Positions 21,389-31,563 are shown, numbered from the stretch's first letter. The stretch is 64,000 nt of DNA from Tianweitania sp. UT-5YL-CI-8 (GCF_030010215.1 NZ_JASCRR010000017.1:19292-83291), one strand, 5' to 3'. Notes: generated from the sequence alone by a model not told the origin. Made by a program: numbers and translations.

Positions 21389-22270
21389 ATGCTTCCGCTT
21401 TACGACATGCTTGCCAATGCACAGAACGGCGCCGGCATGGAGGCGCTGGCGCGCCAATTCAATCTAAGCCAGCAGCAGACGCAGGCCGCGGTGCAGGCGC
21501 TGCTGCCTGCCTTCAGTCAGGGGCTCAAGCGAAACGCTGCCGACCCCTATGGCGTCAGTTCCTTTATGAACGCGCTCGCCAACGGTCAGCACGCCCAATA
21601 TTTCGAGGATGTCAGCCGCGCCTACTCGCCCCAGGGCGTCAACGAAGGCAATGGCATTCTGGGCCATCTCTTCGGCTCCAAGGATTTGTCGCGTGCCATC
21701 GCCGGCCAGGCGGCTCAGGCCACGGGCATCGGCCGGACCATTTTGCAGCAGATGCTACCGGTCATCGCCTCGATGATCATGGGTGGTATGTTCAAGCAGT
21801 CGACCAACCAGTTGCAGCCGGATTCCGGGATGGCCAACAATCCGTTCGGCCAGATCTTCGAGCAGATGATGCGCCAAGGCGGCATGGGCGGCGCCCAACC
21901 CCAACAACGGCAGGCGCCGCAGACGGCAAGCCCGTTCGACAACCCTTTCGGCAAGGTGCTGCAGGACATGTTCGGCGGTGGACAACAGCCGCAGCAACAG
22001 CGATCGCCGGAGCCGGCCTCCAGTCCCTATGGCGACAATCCGTTCGGCAAGATTTTCGAAGACATGATGGGCGGCGGCCAGCGCCGCAGCGCACCCGAGC
22101 CCGAACCGACGCCGCAGCCCAAGGCGAACCCCAGCGGGCGCGCCAAAAACCCTTATGACGATCTGTTCGGCCAGATGTTCGATACGGGAAGCAAGCAGCG
22201 CGAAGAGTACCAGAAAGGCGTCGAGTCCGTGTTCGACCAATTCCTAAAGGGAATGGACAGGAATCGCTGA
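21389..22270 (+). CDS. DUF937 protein with repeated NPFG-type C-terminal motifs
   Basis: 293-aa protein. Residues ~1-140 match the DUF937 pattern (LPLYDMLANAQNG, QQTQAAVQALLPAF, GILGHLFGSKDLSRAIA, ILQQMLPVIASMIMGGMF). The second half is Pro/Gln-rich linker with four copies of a short module: NPFGQIFEQMM, NPFGKVLQDMF, NPFGKIFEDMM and NPYDDLFGQMF, spaced ~35-45 residues. This looks like a repeated short binding motif on a flexible tail. Function unknown. The start has TGGGAGGAATACATC upstream, a strong ribosome binding site. Confidence 0.75.
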   Translation: MLPLYDMLANAQNGAGMEALARQFNLSQQQTQAAVQALLPAFSQGLKRNAADPYGVSSFMNALANGQHAQYFEDVSRAYSPQGVNEGNGILGHLFGSKDLSRAIAGQAAQATGIGRTILQQMLPVIASMIMGGMFKQSTNQLQPDSGMANNPFGQIFEQMMRQGGMGGAQPQQRQAPQTASPFDNPFGKVLQDMFGGGQQPQQQRSPEPASSPYGDNPFGKIFEDMMGGGQRRSAPEPEPTPQPKANPSGRAKNPYDDLFGQMFDTGSKQREEYQKGVESVFDQFLKGMDRNR

Positions 22271-22280
22271 GCGCTTTCCA

Positions 22281-22309
22281 AGAAAAAGCCCGGTCCTCGC
22301 GGACCGGGC
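22281..22309 (-). terminator. rho-independent terminator of the DUF1127 gene
   Basis: Perfect 9-bp stem GCCCGGTCC / GGACCGGGC (22288-22309) with a four-base loop. Read on the minus strand it is followed by TTTTTC, so it terminates the minus-strand DUF1127 gene. It also lies just after the plus-strand DUF937 gene. Confidence 0.8.
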
Positions 22310-22399
22310 AACTTGCAGGCTGACCGGCGGGGAGCCGGAGGGAGTGTGGGGAGCCTGCAAAACTCTTCAGCGGCATGGCAGCGCTTGAGCCGCATGCGA

Positions 22400-22690
22400 T
22401 CAGGCGACGCGGCGCGCCATCTGCTCGACATGGCTGGCGTTGGAATAGCGTATGGCATCGAGCCGCGATGTCGGGTCAGCGTTGAACGGCAAATCGCTGG
22501 CAAAATGCAGATCGCCGCGGGTCAGGCCGATATCGCCAAGCTCGATGTCGCTCATCTCACCAAGCTTCAAAAAGGCGCGACGATTTTTCCAGGTTCGATA
22601 CGTCTGGGCGATGGCATTGACCACACGCGCCGAAAGGGCCGGACGCGTGGCGGAGTGCATCGTGGCGGTGGCGTGTTCAAGCGTGGTCAT
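22400..22690 (-). CDS. DUF1127 small arginine-rich protein
   Basis: 96-aa protein. The DUF1127 core sits in the middle: TYRTWKNRRAFLKLGEMSDIELGDIGLTRGDL. Members bind RNA or act with small RNAs in phosphate, carbon and stress responses in Agrobacterium and Rhodobacter. The second ATG (22690) is chosen since GGAG lies at correct spacing; the first (22696) abuts it. Divergent from a VtlR/LsrB-like LysR gene. In Brucella, VtlR activates small DUF1127 genes, so this pair suggests direct control through the inverted repeat between them. Confidence 0.85.
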   Translation of the reverse strand: MTTLEHATATMHSATRPALSARVVNAIAQTYRTWKNRRAFLKLGEMSDIELGDIGLTRGDLHFASDLPFNADPTSRLDAIRYSNASHVEQMARRVA

Positions 22691-22818
22691 GGTCATCTCC
22701 TATGTTCGGGCAAAGCGGTGCCCATCTGGGAAGCCGCCGCTCCAGCAGCCTTCCAGTCCGGTTTCACATGCAGTTCATGTGGACATCAGCTAATTGCCAT
22801 CGGTGCATTGATTAATCC

Positions 22819-22854
22819 AACGAATGTTTTTAATCTTTATCATCAACATTCGTT
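22819..22854. promoter_or_regulatory. perfect 10-bp inverted repeat, candidate LysR operator
   Basis: AACGAATGTT (22819-22828) and AACATTCGTT (22845-22854) are exact reverse complements separated by 16 bp. The repeat lies in the divergent region between the DUF1127 gene and the LysR gene, right against the first possible LysR start codon. Its symmetry and place suggest an autoregulatory or activating LysR site. The central part also holds AT-rich promoter-like sequence. Confidence 0.6.
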
Positions 22855-22866
22855 ATGGGTATCGAT

Positions 22867-23826
22867 ATGGCTGCGTCTCCTCTCGATCTTGACCAGTTGC
22901 AGACCTTCATCACCATCGCCGACACAGGCAGCTTCACCCGCGCCGCTGACGAGGTGCATCGCACCCAGTCGGCCGTTTCCATGCAGATGCGCCGGCTCGA
23001 GGAGCGGATCGGCAAGCCTTTGTTCGAGAAGGATGGCCGTACCAACAAGCTCAGCGAGGAAGGCGAGCGGCTCCTGACCCATGCCCGCAAGCTGTTGCAG
23101 CTCAACCGCGAGACGCTAGCGCTGTTCGACGATAAGGCGCTGGAAGGCACGGTGCGCATCGGCATGCCCGACGATTACGCAGACCGCTTCCTGCCAGAGA
23201 TCATGGCGCGGTTCTCGCGCTCCAATCCCCGCGTCGAGCTGTCGGTGATCTGCGAACCCACCATCAACCTGCTCGAGCTTACCCGGCGTGGCAATCTCGA
23301 CATCGCAGTGGTGACGGAATGCGACGAAGTGCGCCCGGTGGAGATCGTCCGCCACGAGCCGCTGTTATGGGTCTCGTCAGCAAGCCATATGGTGCATGAG
23401 GAAGAAATTTTACCGATGGCCTTCGGGCGCCCCAATTGCCGCTGGCGGCTGACCGCGGTCGAAGCCTTGGACCGCTCGGCGCGCCGCCACCGCGTGCTCT
23501 TTACCAGTTGGTCGGCCACGGTGATCACAGCTGCCGTCCTGTCCGGACTTGCGGTCTCGGTGCTGCCGGAATGCGCGCTGCGCCCTGGCATGCGCGTGCT
23601 GGGCGAGGCCGACGGTTTCGGCAGTCTGCCGGACTGCGGCATCGGCATCCTGCGCGGCCATACCAGCCGCCCGGAAATCGTCGAGGCGCTGGCGCGGCAT
23701 ATTTCGGAAAGCTTGGACAACATCTCGGTCCCGGTCATCGAAGACGGCGGCAGCTTCGATTTCGCCGCCGTGACTTCGGTCAAGGGTCGCAGGCTGAAGC
23801 CGGGCCATGTCCTGGCCGGCTGGTGA
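22867..23826 (+). CDS. LysR-type regulator of the VtlR/LsrB group
   Basis: 319-aa LysR protein. DNA-binding domain ~5-65 ([39 protein letters not shown]), then a periplasmic-binding-like sensor domain. The sequence style ([58 protein letters not shown]) resembles LsrB of Sinorhizobium and VtlR of Brucella/Agrobacterium. Five cysteines lie in the sensor part; LsrB senses oxidation through cysteines. An ATG 12 bp earlier is possible, but it abuts the inverted repeat and lacks a ribosome binding site. Assignment to this group is from memory of the family, not a search. Confidence 0.7.
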   Translation: MAASPLDLDQLQTFITIADTGSFTRAADEVHRTQSAVSMQMRRLEERIGKPLFEKDGRTNKLSEEGERLLTHARKLLQLNRETLALFDDKALEGTVRIGMPDDYADRFLPEIMARFSRSNPRVELSVICEPTINLLELTRRGNLDIAVVTECDEVRPVEIVRHEPLLWVSSASHMVHEEEILPMAFGRPNCRWRLTAVEALDRSARRHRVLFTSWSATVITAAVLSGLAVSVLPECALRPGMRVLGEADGFGSLPDCGIGILRGHTSRPEIVEALARHISESLDNISVPVIEDGGSFDFAAVTSVKGRRLKPGHVLAGW

Positions 23827-23890
23827 GCTTTCCCCAGCCCTTGCGGCCCCACGCCTTGACGACGCCACACCGGACGCGCCCAATCCGCGG

Positions 23891-25459
23891 ATGAGCGATC
23901 TAGACCTCGAATCACGCCCGAATGTCGGCGAATACACGGTCAGTGAGATTTCCGGCGCCCTGAAGCGGGCTGTCGAAGACCAATTCGGCCATGTCCGCGT
24001 GCGTGGTGAAATCTCCGGCTATCGCGGCCCGCACTCCTCAGGCCACGCCTATTTTGCACTGAAGGACGACCGCTCGCGGCTTGAAGCCGTGGTCTGGAAA
24101 GGCACGATGGGCCGGCTGAAGTTCCGGCCTGAAGAAGGCATGGAGGTCATTGCCACCGGCAAGCTGACCACCTATCCCGGCTCATCGAAATACCAGATCG
24201 TCATCGACAATCTAGAACCGGCTGGCGCCGGGGCGCTGATGGCGCTTTTGGAAGAGCGAAAACGCAAGCTCGCTGCCGAAGGCCTTTTCGACGACGACCG
24301 CAAGCAGCTCCTGCCCTTCATGCCGAAGGTCATCGGCGTGGTGACCTCACCGACCGGCGCCGTCATCCGTGACATCGTCCACCGGATCAAGGACCGCTTT
24401 CCGCTGCATGTGATCGTCTGGCCGGTGCGGGTGCAGGGCGAGACGTCGGGCGCCGAGGTGGCTGCGGCAGTCGCAGGCTTCAATGCCTTGCCGTTCGACG
24501 GTTCTGTGCCGCGTCCCGATCTGCTGATCGTGGCGCGGGGCGGCGGGAGCCTCGAAGACCTCTGGGGCTTCAACGACGAAGCGCTGATCCGCGCGGTTGC
24601 CGCATCCGACATTCCCGTGATCTCAGCCGTCGGCCACGAGACCGACTGGACGCTGCTCGACCTCGCTGCCGACCGCCGTGCTCCGACCCCCACGGGTGCC
24701 GCCGAGCTTGCCGTTCCCGTCAAAGCGGATCTCGAGGCAACACTCGCCAATCTCGGCGCGCGCCTGCGCAACTGCACCTCACGCCTGCTCGACCGGCGCA
24801 GGCAGGCGGTGCGCGCCGCAGCACGTGCCCTGCCCTCGCCAGACCAGTTGCTAGCGCTGCCGCGCCGCCGTTTCGACGAAGCCACGAGCAGGCTTGGACG
24901 GGCGCTGATCGTCAGCACCGAACGCAAGCGTGCCCGGCTCTTAGCGATCCGGCTTTCGCCCGCCACTCTGTCGCGCCGCATCGGCGACACACGGCGCCAC
25001 CTCGACCGCGACATGGCGCGGGCGCAGACGGCCTTGAGAGCGCTGGTGCGTGAACGACGCGTGCATTTCGACCGTGTGCAAAAACGGTTGTTGCCGGAGC
25101 CGCTGGCACGGCGCCATACGGCCCAGCGTACACAGCTCGCGTCTTTGGACCGGCGCGGTCTGATGGCCGTATCCCAACGGCTTGAGCGGTTTCGAGCACA
25201 GCTGACGCAATCCGACCGGCTGCTTGCTACCCTCTCGCACAAGGCCGTGCTGGCGCGCGGCTTCGCGCTCGTCAAAGATGCGGATGGCGCAGTGATCAAG
25301 AGCGCTGCCGATGTGGCTTCGGGTGCGGCGCTGTCGCTTGAATTTGCCGATGGCGAAGCCCAGGCTATTGCGACAACCGGCGTTGCAAAGCCGAGAGTCA
25401 TGGTTTCCAAGCCGTCGGCAAAGCTCCGCGAGCCCGGCAACCAGGGCAGCTTGTTCTAA
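23891..25459 (+). CDS. xseA: exodeoxyribonuclease VII large subunit
   Basis: 522-aa catalytic subunit of ExoVII, which degrades single-stranded DNA from both ends. The N-terminal OB-fold (~12-110) has [21 protein letters not shown]. The catalytic core shows [46 protein letters not shown] and [13 protein letters not shown] long coiled-coil region follows and ends in [13 protein letters not shown]. The small subunit xseB is not next to it. ATG at 23891; the gap to the LysR gene is 64 bp. It converges with the AsmA gene one base after its stop. Confidence 0.95.
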   Translation: MSDLDLESRPNVGEYTVSEISGALKRAVEDQFGHVRVRGEISGYRGPHSSGHAYFALKDDRSRLEAVVWKGTMGRLKFRPEEGMEVIATGKLTTYPGSSKYQIVIDNLEPAGAGALMALLEERKRKLAAEGLFDDDRKQLLPFMPKVIGVVTSPTGAVIRDIVHRIKDRFPLHVIVWPVRVQGETSGAEVAAAVAGFNALPFDGSVPRPDLLIVARGGGSLEDLWGFNDEALIRAVAASDIPVISAVGHETDWTLLDLAADRRAPTPTGAAELAVPVKADLEATLANLGARLRNCTSRLLDRRRQAVRAAARALPSPDQLLALPRRRFDEATSRLGRALIVSTERKRARLLAIRLSPATLSRRIGDTRRHLDRDMARAQTALRALVRERRVHFDRVQKRLLPEPLARRHTAQRTQLASLDRRGLMAVSQRLERFRAQLTQSDRLLATLSHKAVLARGFALVKDADGAVIKSAADVASGAALSLEFADGEAQAIATTGVAKPRVMVSKPSAKLREPGNQGSLF

Positions 25460-25460
25460 A

Positions 25461-27365
25461 CTACTCCGCGCCGCCTTCGCTGCGGCTGGTCAAAGGGGAG
25501 ATGAAGGGGCTGTCCCAAGAGCCGCCGACGAAAAAGCTCGCGACGCGTGGTGGCGGCGCAGCGGAGGCAGCGGGTTGCGCCTGCACATTCGCCGTCGGCG
25601 CCTGGCCTTCTGCCGGCGCAGCCGGTGGGGCGGCAGGCGGCGGTGCGGGCGGCTGGATGGGCTCGATGCCGCCGGTCAGCGCCAGGCCGCGACCGATATA
25701 GGGCACGATGCCGCTGAGCCAGAGGCGGTTGCCGCCGGAGCGGGCTTCCGCCTTTTCGAGCCGTGCAACGCCGTCATTGAGCGCCGCTCTCACCTCCATG
25801 CCGTCAATCGGCAGATTGCTCTGAGTCACGTCGGCAAGCGCGAAAAAGCCGCCTTCCTTCAGCCGGTTCTGAAAGCCCCCGAGATCGAAGCCGGAGAGCG
25901 TGCCCTGGCCGAAATTGGCTGAGATCGAGCCGTCGGCATTCTGCATCAGGGACTGCCAATCATGTGCCTCGCCTTTCATCGTCAGGGAAATGTTGCCACG
26001 TGCTACAGGCGCAACCTTGCTCATGCCCACAGCTTGGCCAAAGGCGCCGCCATCAATGTCATTGGCCATCAGCCGCAGTTCGACCTGGGTTCCGCCGTCT
26101 CCGCGGTCGAAGCGCAGCCCGGCCTGGACACTGCCGCCAAAGGCGCTGGCGTCGGAAATGTCAAAGACCGCGAGTTCGTTCCTCACCTGCGCGGTTGCGG
26201 CCACATTGGCGAGTGTGAGCGAACCAGCAGTGGCAGTCGCGGAAGACAGCCTGAGGTCCACATCCACCCGCACCGGAAGTTCCTGGGCGGTGTCGGCGGG
26301 CGACAGCGTCAGCGGCGACAGCGCGTAGAGGAACGTCTGTAGGTTGAGCGTCTCGAAGGCCAGCGTTCCAGAGAGAGCCGGCGTGCTTGGCCCGAGCACG
26401 ATTTCCAACGCACCCAGACCCGGATTGCCGTCCAGAACGATCTGGGTGTTTTCCATCTTCATGCGCTGGAGATTGCCCGACGCCTTTGCATTTACCGACA
26501 GCGCACCGATGGCGCGATGCGACATGACCTGCGATCCCGACCACTCGAGCAATCGACGCAGCGCTGGCGTTGCAAAGCGTAATTGGCCGTCGAAATAGGG
26601 GTCGCCGAGCACGCTCGCGCGACCGTCGAACGATACCTCGGCCGGCTGGGCCTTGAACGACCACGACAGCGGGCCGGCGCCACCTGCCAGCAGCAGCAGC
26701 GGTTGGGCAGACGCAATGCCGATGCTCGACGCCTCGCCGCGCCAGGTGCCGGAGGCATTGAAGTTGGCTGGTTTGTCCAGCGTCGGCCAGTCGATGCGGG
26801 CGTTGAGGCCCTTGACGACTTCTTCCTCGCCGGCGACGACACGCCCGTCGATGAGTTCAACGGTGCCGAACGGCGTGCTCGGCAAGGAAGACAGATCGGG
26901 CTGCTGTGGATTGGCCTCGACCAGACGCCGCGTCACGTCGATCGCGCGCGCGATGGATCCGCCGCCGGGCAAGGGCGGCGGCCTGATCGCATTCCCCTCG
27001 CCTTCGAAATAGACCACGGGCCGGATCAGCCGAGCGCCGGAAAAGACGATGTTGCCGCGCAGCGCGGCAAAGGCGGACAGTTCGATCTCGACACGCTCGG
27101 CTTCGAGAACCGGCGTATCGGGGGAGTCGTCCCAGCGGGAGAGAGAAACATCGGTGAGAATGGCGCGCAACGGCCATATCTCGATCACAGGCGGCGCATC
27201 GATGATGACGCGATAGCCGCTGGAAAGGCTCATGTTAAAGGCAATACGATCCCGCACGATCTGCGAGGCGGCAACGTAAGGCAAAACCGCGACGCCCACT
27301 GCGCCGATGGCAAGCAATGCAGCGACGGCCCAGATCAAACGCCTGACTAGTGGTGATCCCTTCAT
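25461..27365 (-). CDS. AsmA family membrane-anchored protein
   Basis: 634-aa envelope protein. An N-terminal membrane anchor (~7-28, LIWAVAALLAIGAVGVAVLPYV) is followed by a long beta-rich periplasmic region typical of AsmA/TamB-like bridge proteins that influence outer-membrane lipid transport. A late GQGTLSGFDLGGFQNRL and GGFFALADVTQSNLPIDG are typical of the AsmA C-terminal domain. A Pro/Ala-rich linker (~575-615) precedes a short end. The ATG at 27365 starts the anchor; an in-frame upstream start adds a Cys/Pro-rich leader without support. Confidence 0.85.
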   Translation of the reverse strand: MKGSPLVRRLIWAVAALLAIGAVGVAVLPYVAASQIVRDRIAFNMSLSSGYRVIIDAPPVIEIWPLRAILTDVSLSRWDDSPDTPVLEAERVEIELSAFAALRGNIVFSGARLIRPVVYFEGEGNAIRPPPLPGGGSIARAIDVTRRLVEANPQQPDLSSLPSTPFGTVELIDGRVVAGEEEVVKGLNARIDWPTLDKPANFNASGTWRGEASSIGIASAQPLLLLAGGAGPLSWSFKAQPAEVSFDGRASVLGDPYFDGQLRFATPALRRLLEWSGSQVMSHRAIGALSVNAKASGNLQRMKMENTQIVLDGNPGLGALEIVLGPSTPALSGTLAFETLNLQTFLYALSPLTLSPADTAQELPVRVDVDLRLSSATATAGSLTLANVAATAQVRNELAVFDISDASAFGGSVQAGLRFDRGDGGTQVELRLMANDIDGGAFGQAVGMSKVAPVARGNISLTMKGEAHDWQSLMQNADGSISANFGQGTLSGFDLGGFQNRLKEGGFFALADVTQSNLPIDGMEVRAALNDGVARLEKAEARSGGNRLWLSGIVPYIGRGLALTGGIEPIQPPAPPPAAPPAAPAEGQAPTANVQAQPAASAAPPPRVASFFVGGSWDSPFISPLTSRSEGGAE

Positions 27366-27523
27366 AGCCCCGTATGCAGCCCTTTCAGACGGGTGTAGCG
27401 GACAGGCCCGGCATTTCAAGTCTTTATGGCCTCGTCAAGGCGATTGCACACAACGCAATGGCCGGTTCTTGATTTGCCGCAGCGCAATATGCATAAGCGC
27501 AGGGGTGTGGAGGAGAACGCATA

Positions 27524-29479
27524 ATGGTCGAAAATTTGCTTTGGAGTCCGTCTGAATCGCAGATCGAGGAGGCCGCCATAACGGCGTTTTCCCGTCAGGC
27601 ATCAGCACGAACCGGCGTCTCACTTGCCGATTTCGACGCGCTGCATGCCTGGTCGATTGAGGACCGCGAAGGATTCTGGAACCTCGTCTGGGATTTCTGC
27701 GGTATCGCCGGAGAAAAGGGCGAGCGCATACTGGCCGATGGCGACTTGATGCCCGGCGCGGCCTTCTTCCCCGATGCCAAGCTGAATTTTGCGGAAAACC
27801 TTCTGCGCAAAGGTGGCGATGAAGAAGCGATCGTCTTCCAGGGCGAGGACAACATCACGCGTCGCTGGACGTGGGACGAGTTGCGCGCGCAGGTGTCGCG
27901 CATGCAGCAATTGTTCGTCTCGCTCGGCGTCAAACAGGGTGACCGGATCGCGGCCATGATGCCCAACATGCCTGAAACCGTGGCGGCGATGCTGGCGACC
28001 GCTTCGCTGGGCGCTATCTGGTCGTCCTGTTCGCCGGATTTCGGCGAGCAAGGCGTCCTCGACCGCTTCGGCCAGATCGAGCCGGTCGTGTTCCTGGCGC
28101 CGGACGGCTATTGGTATGCCGGCAAACGCATTGATGTGTCGGCCAAAATAGCAACCGTCGCGGGTCAGATGCCTACCCTGCGCAAGGTTCTGGTGGTCGA
28201 TTATCTCGGCACTGCCGAGCAAGCCGCGGCCGGCTTGGCCAATGCAGAGACGCTGGACCAGGCGCTCGCGCCGTTTGCCGCCGCAGACATTTCCTACGCG
28301 CAGTTGCCCTTTTCGCACCCGCTCTACATCCTGTTTTCGTCGGGCACGACCGGTATCCCGAAATGCATCGTTCATTCGGCCGGGGGTACGTTGCTGCAGC
28401 ATGTCAAGGAACACAGGCTGCATGCCGGGCTGATGGAAGGCGACCGGCTCTTCTACTTCACCACCTGCGGATGGATGATGTGGAACTGGCTGGTGTCGGG
28501 CCTCGCTTCGGGCGCGACGCTTCTTCTCTATGACGGTTCACCTTTCCATCCCGATGGCAATGTGATCTTCGATCTCGCCCAGCGCGAGAAGATGACCTAT
28601 TTCGGCACGTCGGCGAAGTTCATCGATTCTGTGCGCAAGGCCGGGCTGCGGCCTATCGAAACGCATGATCTATCGAGCGTGCGCACTGTGTCCTCGACCG
28701 GCTCGCCGCTGTCGCCCGAAGGGTTCGATTTCGTCTATGATGGGATCAAGAAAGACGTCCATCTCGCCTCGATCTCAGGCGGCACCGACATCGTCTCCTG
28801 CTTCGTTCTCGGCGTACCGACGAAACCGGTCTGGAGCGGTGAGATCCAAGGGCCGGGTTTGGGGCTTGCGGTGGATGTCTGGGACGACGACGGCAAGCCG
28901 GTACGCCAGGAAAAGGGCGAACTGGTCTGCACCAAGCCATTTCCGGCCATGCCGATCGGCTTCTGGAACGATCCGGACGGGGTGAAATACCACGCCGCCT
29001 ATTTCGAGCGCTTCGACAATATCTGGTGCCATGGCGACTTCGCCGAATGGACGCGGCATGGCGGCATGATCATCCACGGCCGTTCTGACGCGACGCTCAA
29101 CCCGGGCGGCGTGCGCATAGGCACTGCCGAAATCTACAACCAGGTCGAACAGATGCCAGAGATCGTCGAGGCGCTCTGCATTGGCCAGACCTGGGATGAC
29201 GACGTGCGCGTCGTGCTGTTCGTGCGGCTGGCCGAAGGGATCGTGTTGAACGACGATCTCGAAAAGCGCATTCGCAACAAGATCAGGACAGGAGCGAGCC
29301 CGCGCCACGTTCCCGCGCGAATCATCGCGGTGCAAGACATTCCGCGGACAAAATCCGGCAAGATCACCGAACTCGCCGTGCGCGACGTGGTGCATGGCCG
29401 TTCCGTCAAGAACAAGGAAGCGCTGGCCAATCCGGAAGCGTTGGACCTGTACGCCAACATCCCTGCGCTGCAGAGCTAA
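27524..29479 (+). CDS. acsA2: acetoacetyl-CoA synthetase
   Basis: 651-aa ATP-dependent acyl-CoA synthetase that converts acetoacetate to acetoacetyl-CoA, closing the PHB/ketone-body cycle. ANL-family motifs: [20 protein letters not shown] (P-loop, ~270), the A5-like [26 protein letters not shown], and a C-terminal catalytic Lys613 in RTKSGKIT. The N-terminal AcsA-like cap (ITAFSRQ...) suits acetoacetyl- rather than acetyl-CoA synthetase. The ATG follows GGAGGAG. The phasin gene at 36.3 kb belongs to the same storage cycle. In rhizobia the gene is called acsA2. Confidence 0.9.
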   Translation: MVENLLWSPSESQIEEAAITAFSRQASARTGVSLADFDALHAWSIEDREGFWNLVWDFCGIAGEKGERILADGDLMPGAAFFPDAKLNFAENLLRKGGDEEAIVFQGEDNITRRWTWDELRAQVSRMQQLFVSLGVKQGDRIAAMMPNMPETVAAMLATASLGAIWSSCSPDFGEQGVLDRFGQIEPVVFLAPDGYWYAGKRIDVSAKIATVAGQMPTLRKVLVVDYLGTAEQAAAGLANAETLDQALAPFAAADISYAQLPFSHPLYILFSSGTTGIPKCIVHSAGGTLLQHVKEHRLHAGLMEGDRLFYFTTCGWMMWNWLVSGLASGATLLLYDGSPFHPDGNVIFDLAQREKMTYFGTSAKFIDSVRKAGLRPIETHDLSSVRTVSSTGSPLSPEGFDFVYDGIKKDVHLASISGGTDIVSCFVLGVPTKPVWSGEIQGPGLGLAVDVWDDDGKPVRQEKGELVCTKPFPAMPIGFWNDPDGVKYHAAYFERFDNIWCHGDFAEWTRHGGMIIHGRSDATLNPGGVRIGTAEIYNQVEQMPEIVEALCIGQTWDDDVRVVLFVRLAEGIVLNDDLEKRIRNKIRTGASPRHVPARIIAVQDIPRTKSGKITELAVRDVVHGRSVKNKEALANPEALDLYANIPALQS

Positions 29480-29528
29480 ACGCGAACGGGAACTTTCCAA
29501 CAATCCACAGTTTTTACTGCATCCCTTT

Positions 29529-29557
29529 AAAGGCGTTTTCGGGCGCCTTTTTCTTTT
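29529..29557 (+). terminator. rho-independent terminator after acetoacetyl-CoA synthetase
   Basis: AAAGGCG (29529-29535) pairs with CGCCTTT (29544-29550), loop TTTTCGGG, followed by TTCTTTTC. It lies 50 bp past the synthetase stop codon on the plus strand. Confidence 0.8.
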
Positions 29558-29669
29558 CACAATTGCCTGGAACCAGGCTGCATTTCCGCCGTTTTTGCGC
29601 ACGGACAGAATTGTGAATTGCCATTTCCATAACGGCGCGTTACCTTCCGTAACAAACGGAGAGCAAACA

Positions 29670-29768
29670 ATGAGCGAAATTCAAAGAGCCGCCATCGTCA
29701 CATCTCTGATGATTCTGTGCGCCAACGCAGTTCTCGTGGCCGCGATCATCAATTCTGTTCCGCATTAA
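29670..29768 (+). CDS. 32-residue single-span membrane peptide
   Basis: Peptide MSEIQRAAIVTSLMILCANA...SVPH: a short polar start, then one hydrophobic helix from about residue 8 to 28, then a tiny tail. ATG at 29670 is preceded by ACGGAGAGCAAACA, a good ribosome binding site. It lies alone between the synthetase terminator and the convergent iron transporter operon. No family known to me; such orphan micro-proteins are widespread in rhizobia. Confidence 0.6.
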   Translation: MSEIQRAAIVTSLMILCANAVLVAAIINSVPH

Positions 29769-29809
29769 ACGGGCGGTTCGTTACGCTTGGAATAGGTGGG
29801 GTGGCATTC

Positions 29810-31513
29810 CTAGAGATGTGCCTCCGCGTCACGCATCAGGGCGCCGGACAGAAGCAAAACCGGAACCATCGCCGTTAGAATGATGGTCAATGCGGCGGCT
29901 GCCCCATCCTGGGGCACACCGCGCGATGCATTCTCATAGACATGGGTGGCAAGCGTGTTGAAGCCGAAGGGCCGCAACAGGATCGTCGCCGACAGTTCCT
30001 TCACCGTGTCGACAAAGACCAGGACCGCTGCCGTCAGGATAGCAGGACGCAGCAGCGGAAGCAGCACCGACAGCGCGCTCTGCACCGGGGTGCGCCCAAG
30101 ACTGCGGGCAGCATCGTCTAGCCCGGCCGGCAGTTTCTCCATCCCCGAACGGATCGACCCTTCGGCGAGGGCTATGAATCTGATCGTGCAGGCAAGCACG
30201 ACGGCAGCGGCTGAGCCGGTCAGAAGCAGGCCTGTCGAGAAGCCGAACGTGGCGCGGATGAACGCATCGATCGTGTTGTCGAATCGGGCGAGCGAGAACA
30301 GAAGGCCGAGCCCCAATATGCCGCCTGGCAGCGCATAACCGATCGACGCCAGCCGAACCACGGCGATCATCCCGCGTCCCCGACACAACCGCACCACATT
30401 GAGCAGCAGCAGCGCCACCGCCACCGCCAGCAGCGCAGTCAGCGTCGCGGTCATCAGACTGTTTAACAGCGCCTTGCCGAGCGCCGGAGCGAAGAATTGG
30501 TCCATACGCCGTGAGGCATACTGTCCGAAAATCAGCAGCGGCACTCCGAAACCGCAGAGGATCGGCAACAGCAGCGTCACTGGCATCGCCCAGCGCTTTA
30601 AGCCCACAATCCGAACCCGCGGAGGGTGTACTTTCATCTGCGTCGAACGGCCGGCGTGATAGCGCTGGCGACGACGCACCCATTGCTCGGCGACAAGCAG
30701 CACGAACACCAGCAGCAGCATGATCAGCGCAATCTGCGCGCCGCCCTCCAGGCTGTTGCGGTTCAGCCAGGTCGTGTAGACGGCCACGGTCAAGGTGCGG
30801 ACGCCGAAATATTCGGCCGCGCCAACGTCGTTGATGGTTTCCATCAGGACGAGGGCTAGGCCCGCTGCGATGGCGGGACGCGCGACAGGCAGCAGCACGC
30901 GCCAAAAGACTCGGCGCGGCGATGCGCCCAAGGTGCGGGCAACATCGGCGATGTTGCGTCCCTGCATGAGAAACACCACGCGCGTGGTCATATAGACATA
31001 AGGATAAAGCACGGCAGCCAGCACGAACGCCGTGCCCTGCGTGGTGCGAATATCTGGAAACCAGTAGTCGCGGATGGTCTGGAACCCGAACAGCGCGCGC
31101 ACCATGCCTTGCACAGGACCATGGAAATGCAGGAACTCGCCATAGGCGTAGGCGGCGAGATAGGGCGGCACCGCAAATGGCAGCACAAGCATCCAGGACA
31201 GCGTCTTACGGAACGGGAAGTCGTAGGCCACCACAGCCCAGGCCGATGCAACGCCGACGACACCGGTCATCGCAGCGACAAGCGACATCAGCAGGAGTGT
31301 GGAGCGGATCGAACCTGGAAGCACGTTCTGGACGAGATGCGGCCAGTCTTCGCCCGTGCCCGACAGGGCAACGAAAACGAGGGCGATGATCGGCAACAGC
31401 ACGATTCCGCTGACAAGCAGAGCAGCGCTGCGCAGCAAAGGGTGGCGCGGCGGGCGCACGGCATCGACAGCCTTGCGGCTCCCCATACTGTTCACGCTTG
31501 CGACCTGCCCCAA
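29810..31513 (-). CDS. fbpB: iron(III) ABC transporter permease, fused two-domain (FbpB/SfuB type)
   Basis: 567-aa inner-membrane permease with ~12 membrane segments, i.e. two BPD-transport domains in tandem, as in Fe3+ FbpB/SfuB. The EAA-like cytoplasmic loops are visible in both halves (ARTLGASPRRVFWRVLLPVARP and ARSLGRTPVQSALSVLLPLLRP). The start is taken as TTG at 31513 because GGAGGG sits seven bases upstream; the next ATG (31486) has no ribosome binding site. It follows the binding-protein gene after a perfect hairpin. No ATPase gene (fbpC) is adjacent, so it must be encoded elsewhere or shared. Confidence 0.88.
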   Translation of the reverse strand: MGQVASVNSMGSRKAVDAVRPPRHPLLRSAALLVSGIVLLPIIALVFVALSGTGEDWPHLVQNVLPGSIRSTLLLMSLVAAMTGVVGVASAWAVVAYDFPFRKTLSWMLVLPFAVPPYLAAYAYGEFLHFHGPVQGMVRALFGFQTIRDYWFPDIRTTQGTAFVLAAVLYPYVYMTTRVVFLMQGRNIADVARTLGASPRRVFWRVLLPVARPAIAAGLALVLMETINDVGAAEYFGVRTLTVAVYTTWLNRNSLEGGAQIALIMLLLVFVLLVAEQWVRRRQRYHAGRSTQMKVHPPRVRIVGLKRWAMPVTLLLPILCGFGVPLLIFGQYASRRMDQFFAPALGKALLNSLMTATLTALLAVAVALLLLNVVRLCRGRGMIAVVRLASIGYALPGGILGLGLLFSLARFDNTIDAFIRATFGFSTGLLLTGSAAAVVLACTIRFIALAEGSIRSGMEKLPAGLDDAARSLGRTPVQSALSVLLPLLRPAILTAAVLVFVDTVKELSATILLRPFGFNTLATHVYENASRGVPQDGAAAALTIILTAMVPVLLLSGALMRDAEAHL

Positions 31514-31532
31514 ACCAGACCCTCCAAACGAC

Positions 31533-31563
31533 GAAACCGGGCCGATTGGATCGGCCCGGTTTC
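31533..31563 (-). terminator. perfect 13-bp hairpin between binding protein and permease genes
   Basis: GAAACCGGGCCGA (31533-31545) pairs with 31551-31563, loop of five bases. It lies inside the operon between fbpA-like and fbpB-like genes, with no T-tract beyond a TTTC on the minus strand. Such intercistronic hairpins usually protect the abundant binding-protein mRNA and reduce permease expression. Confidence 0.7.
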
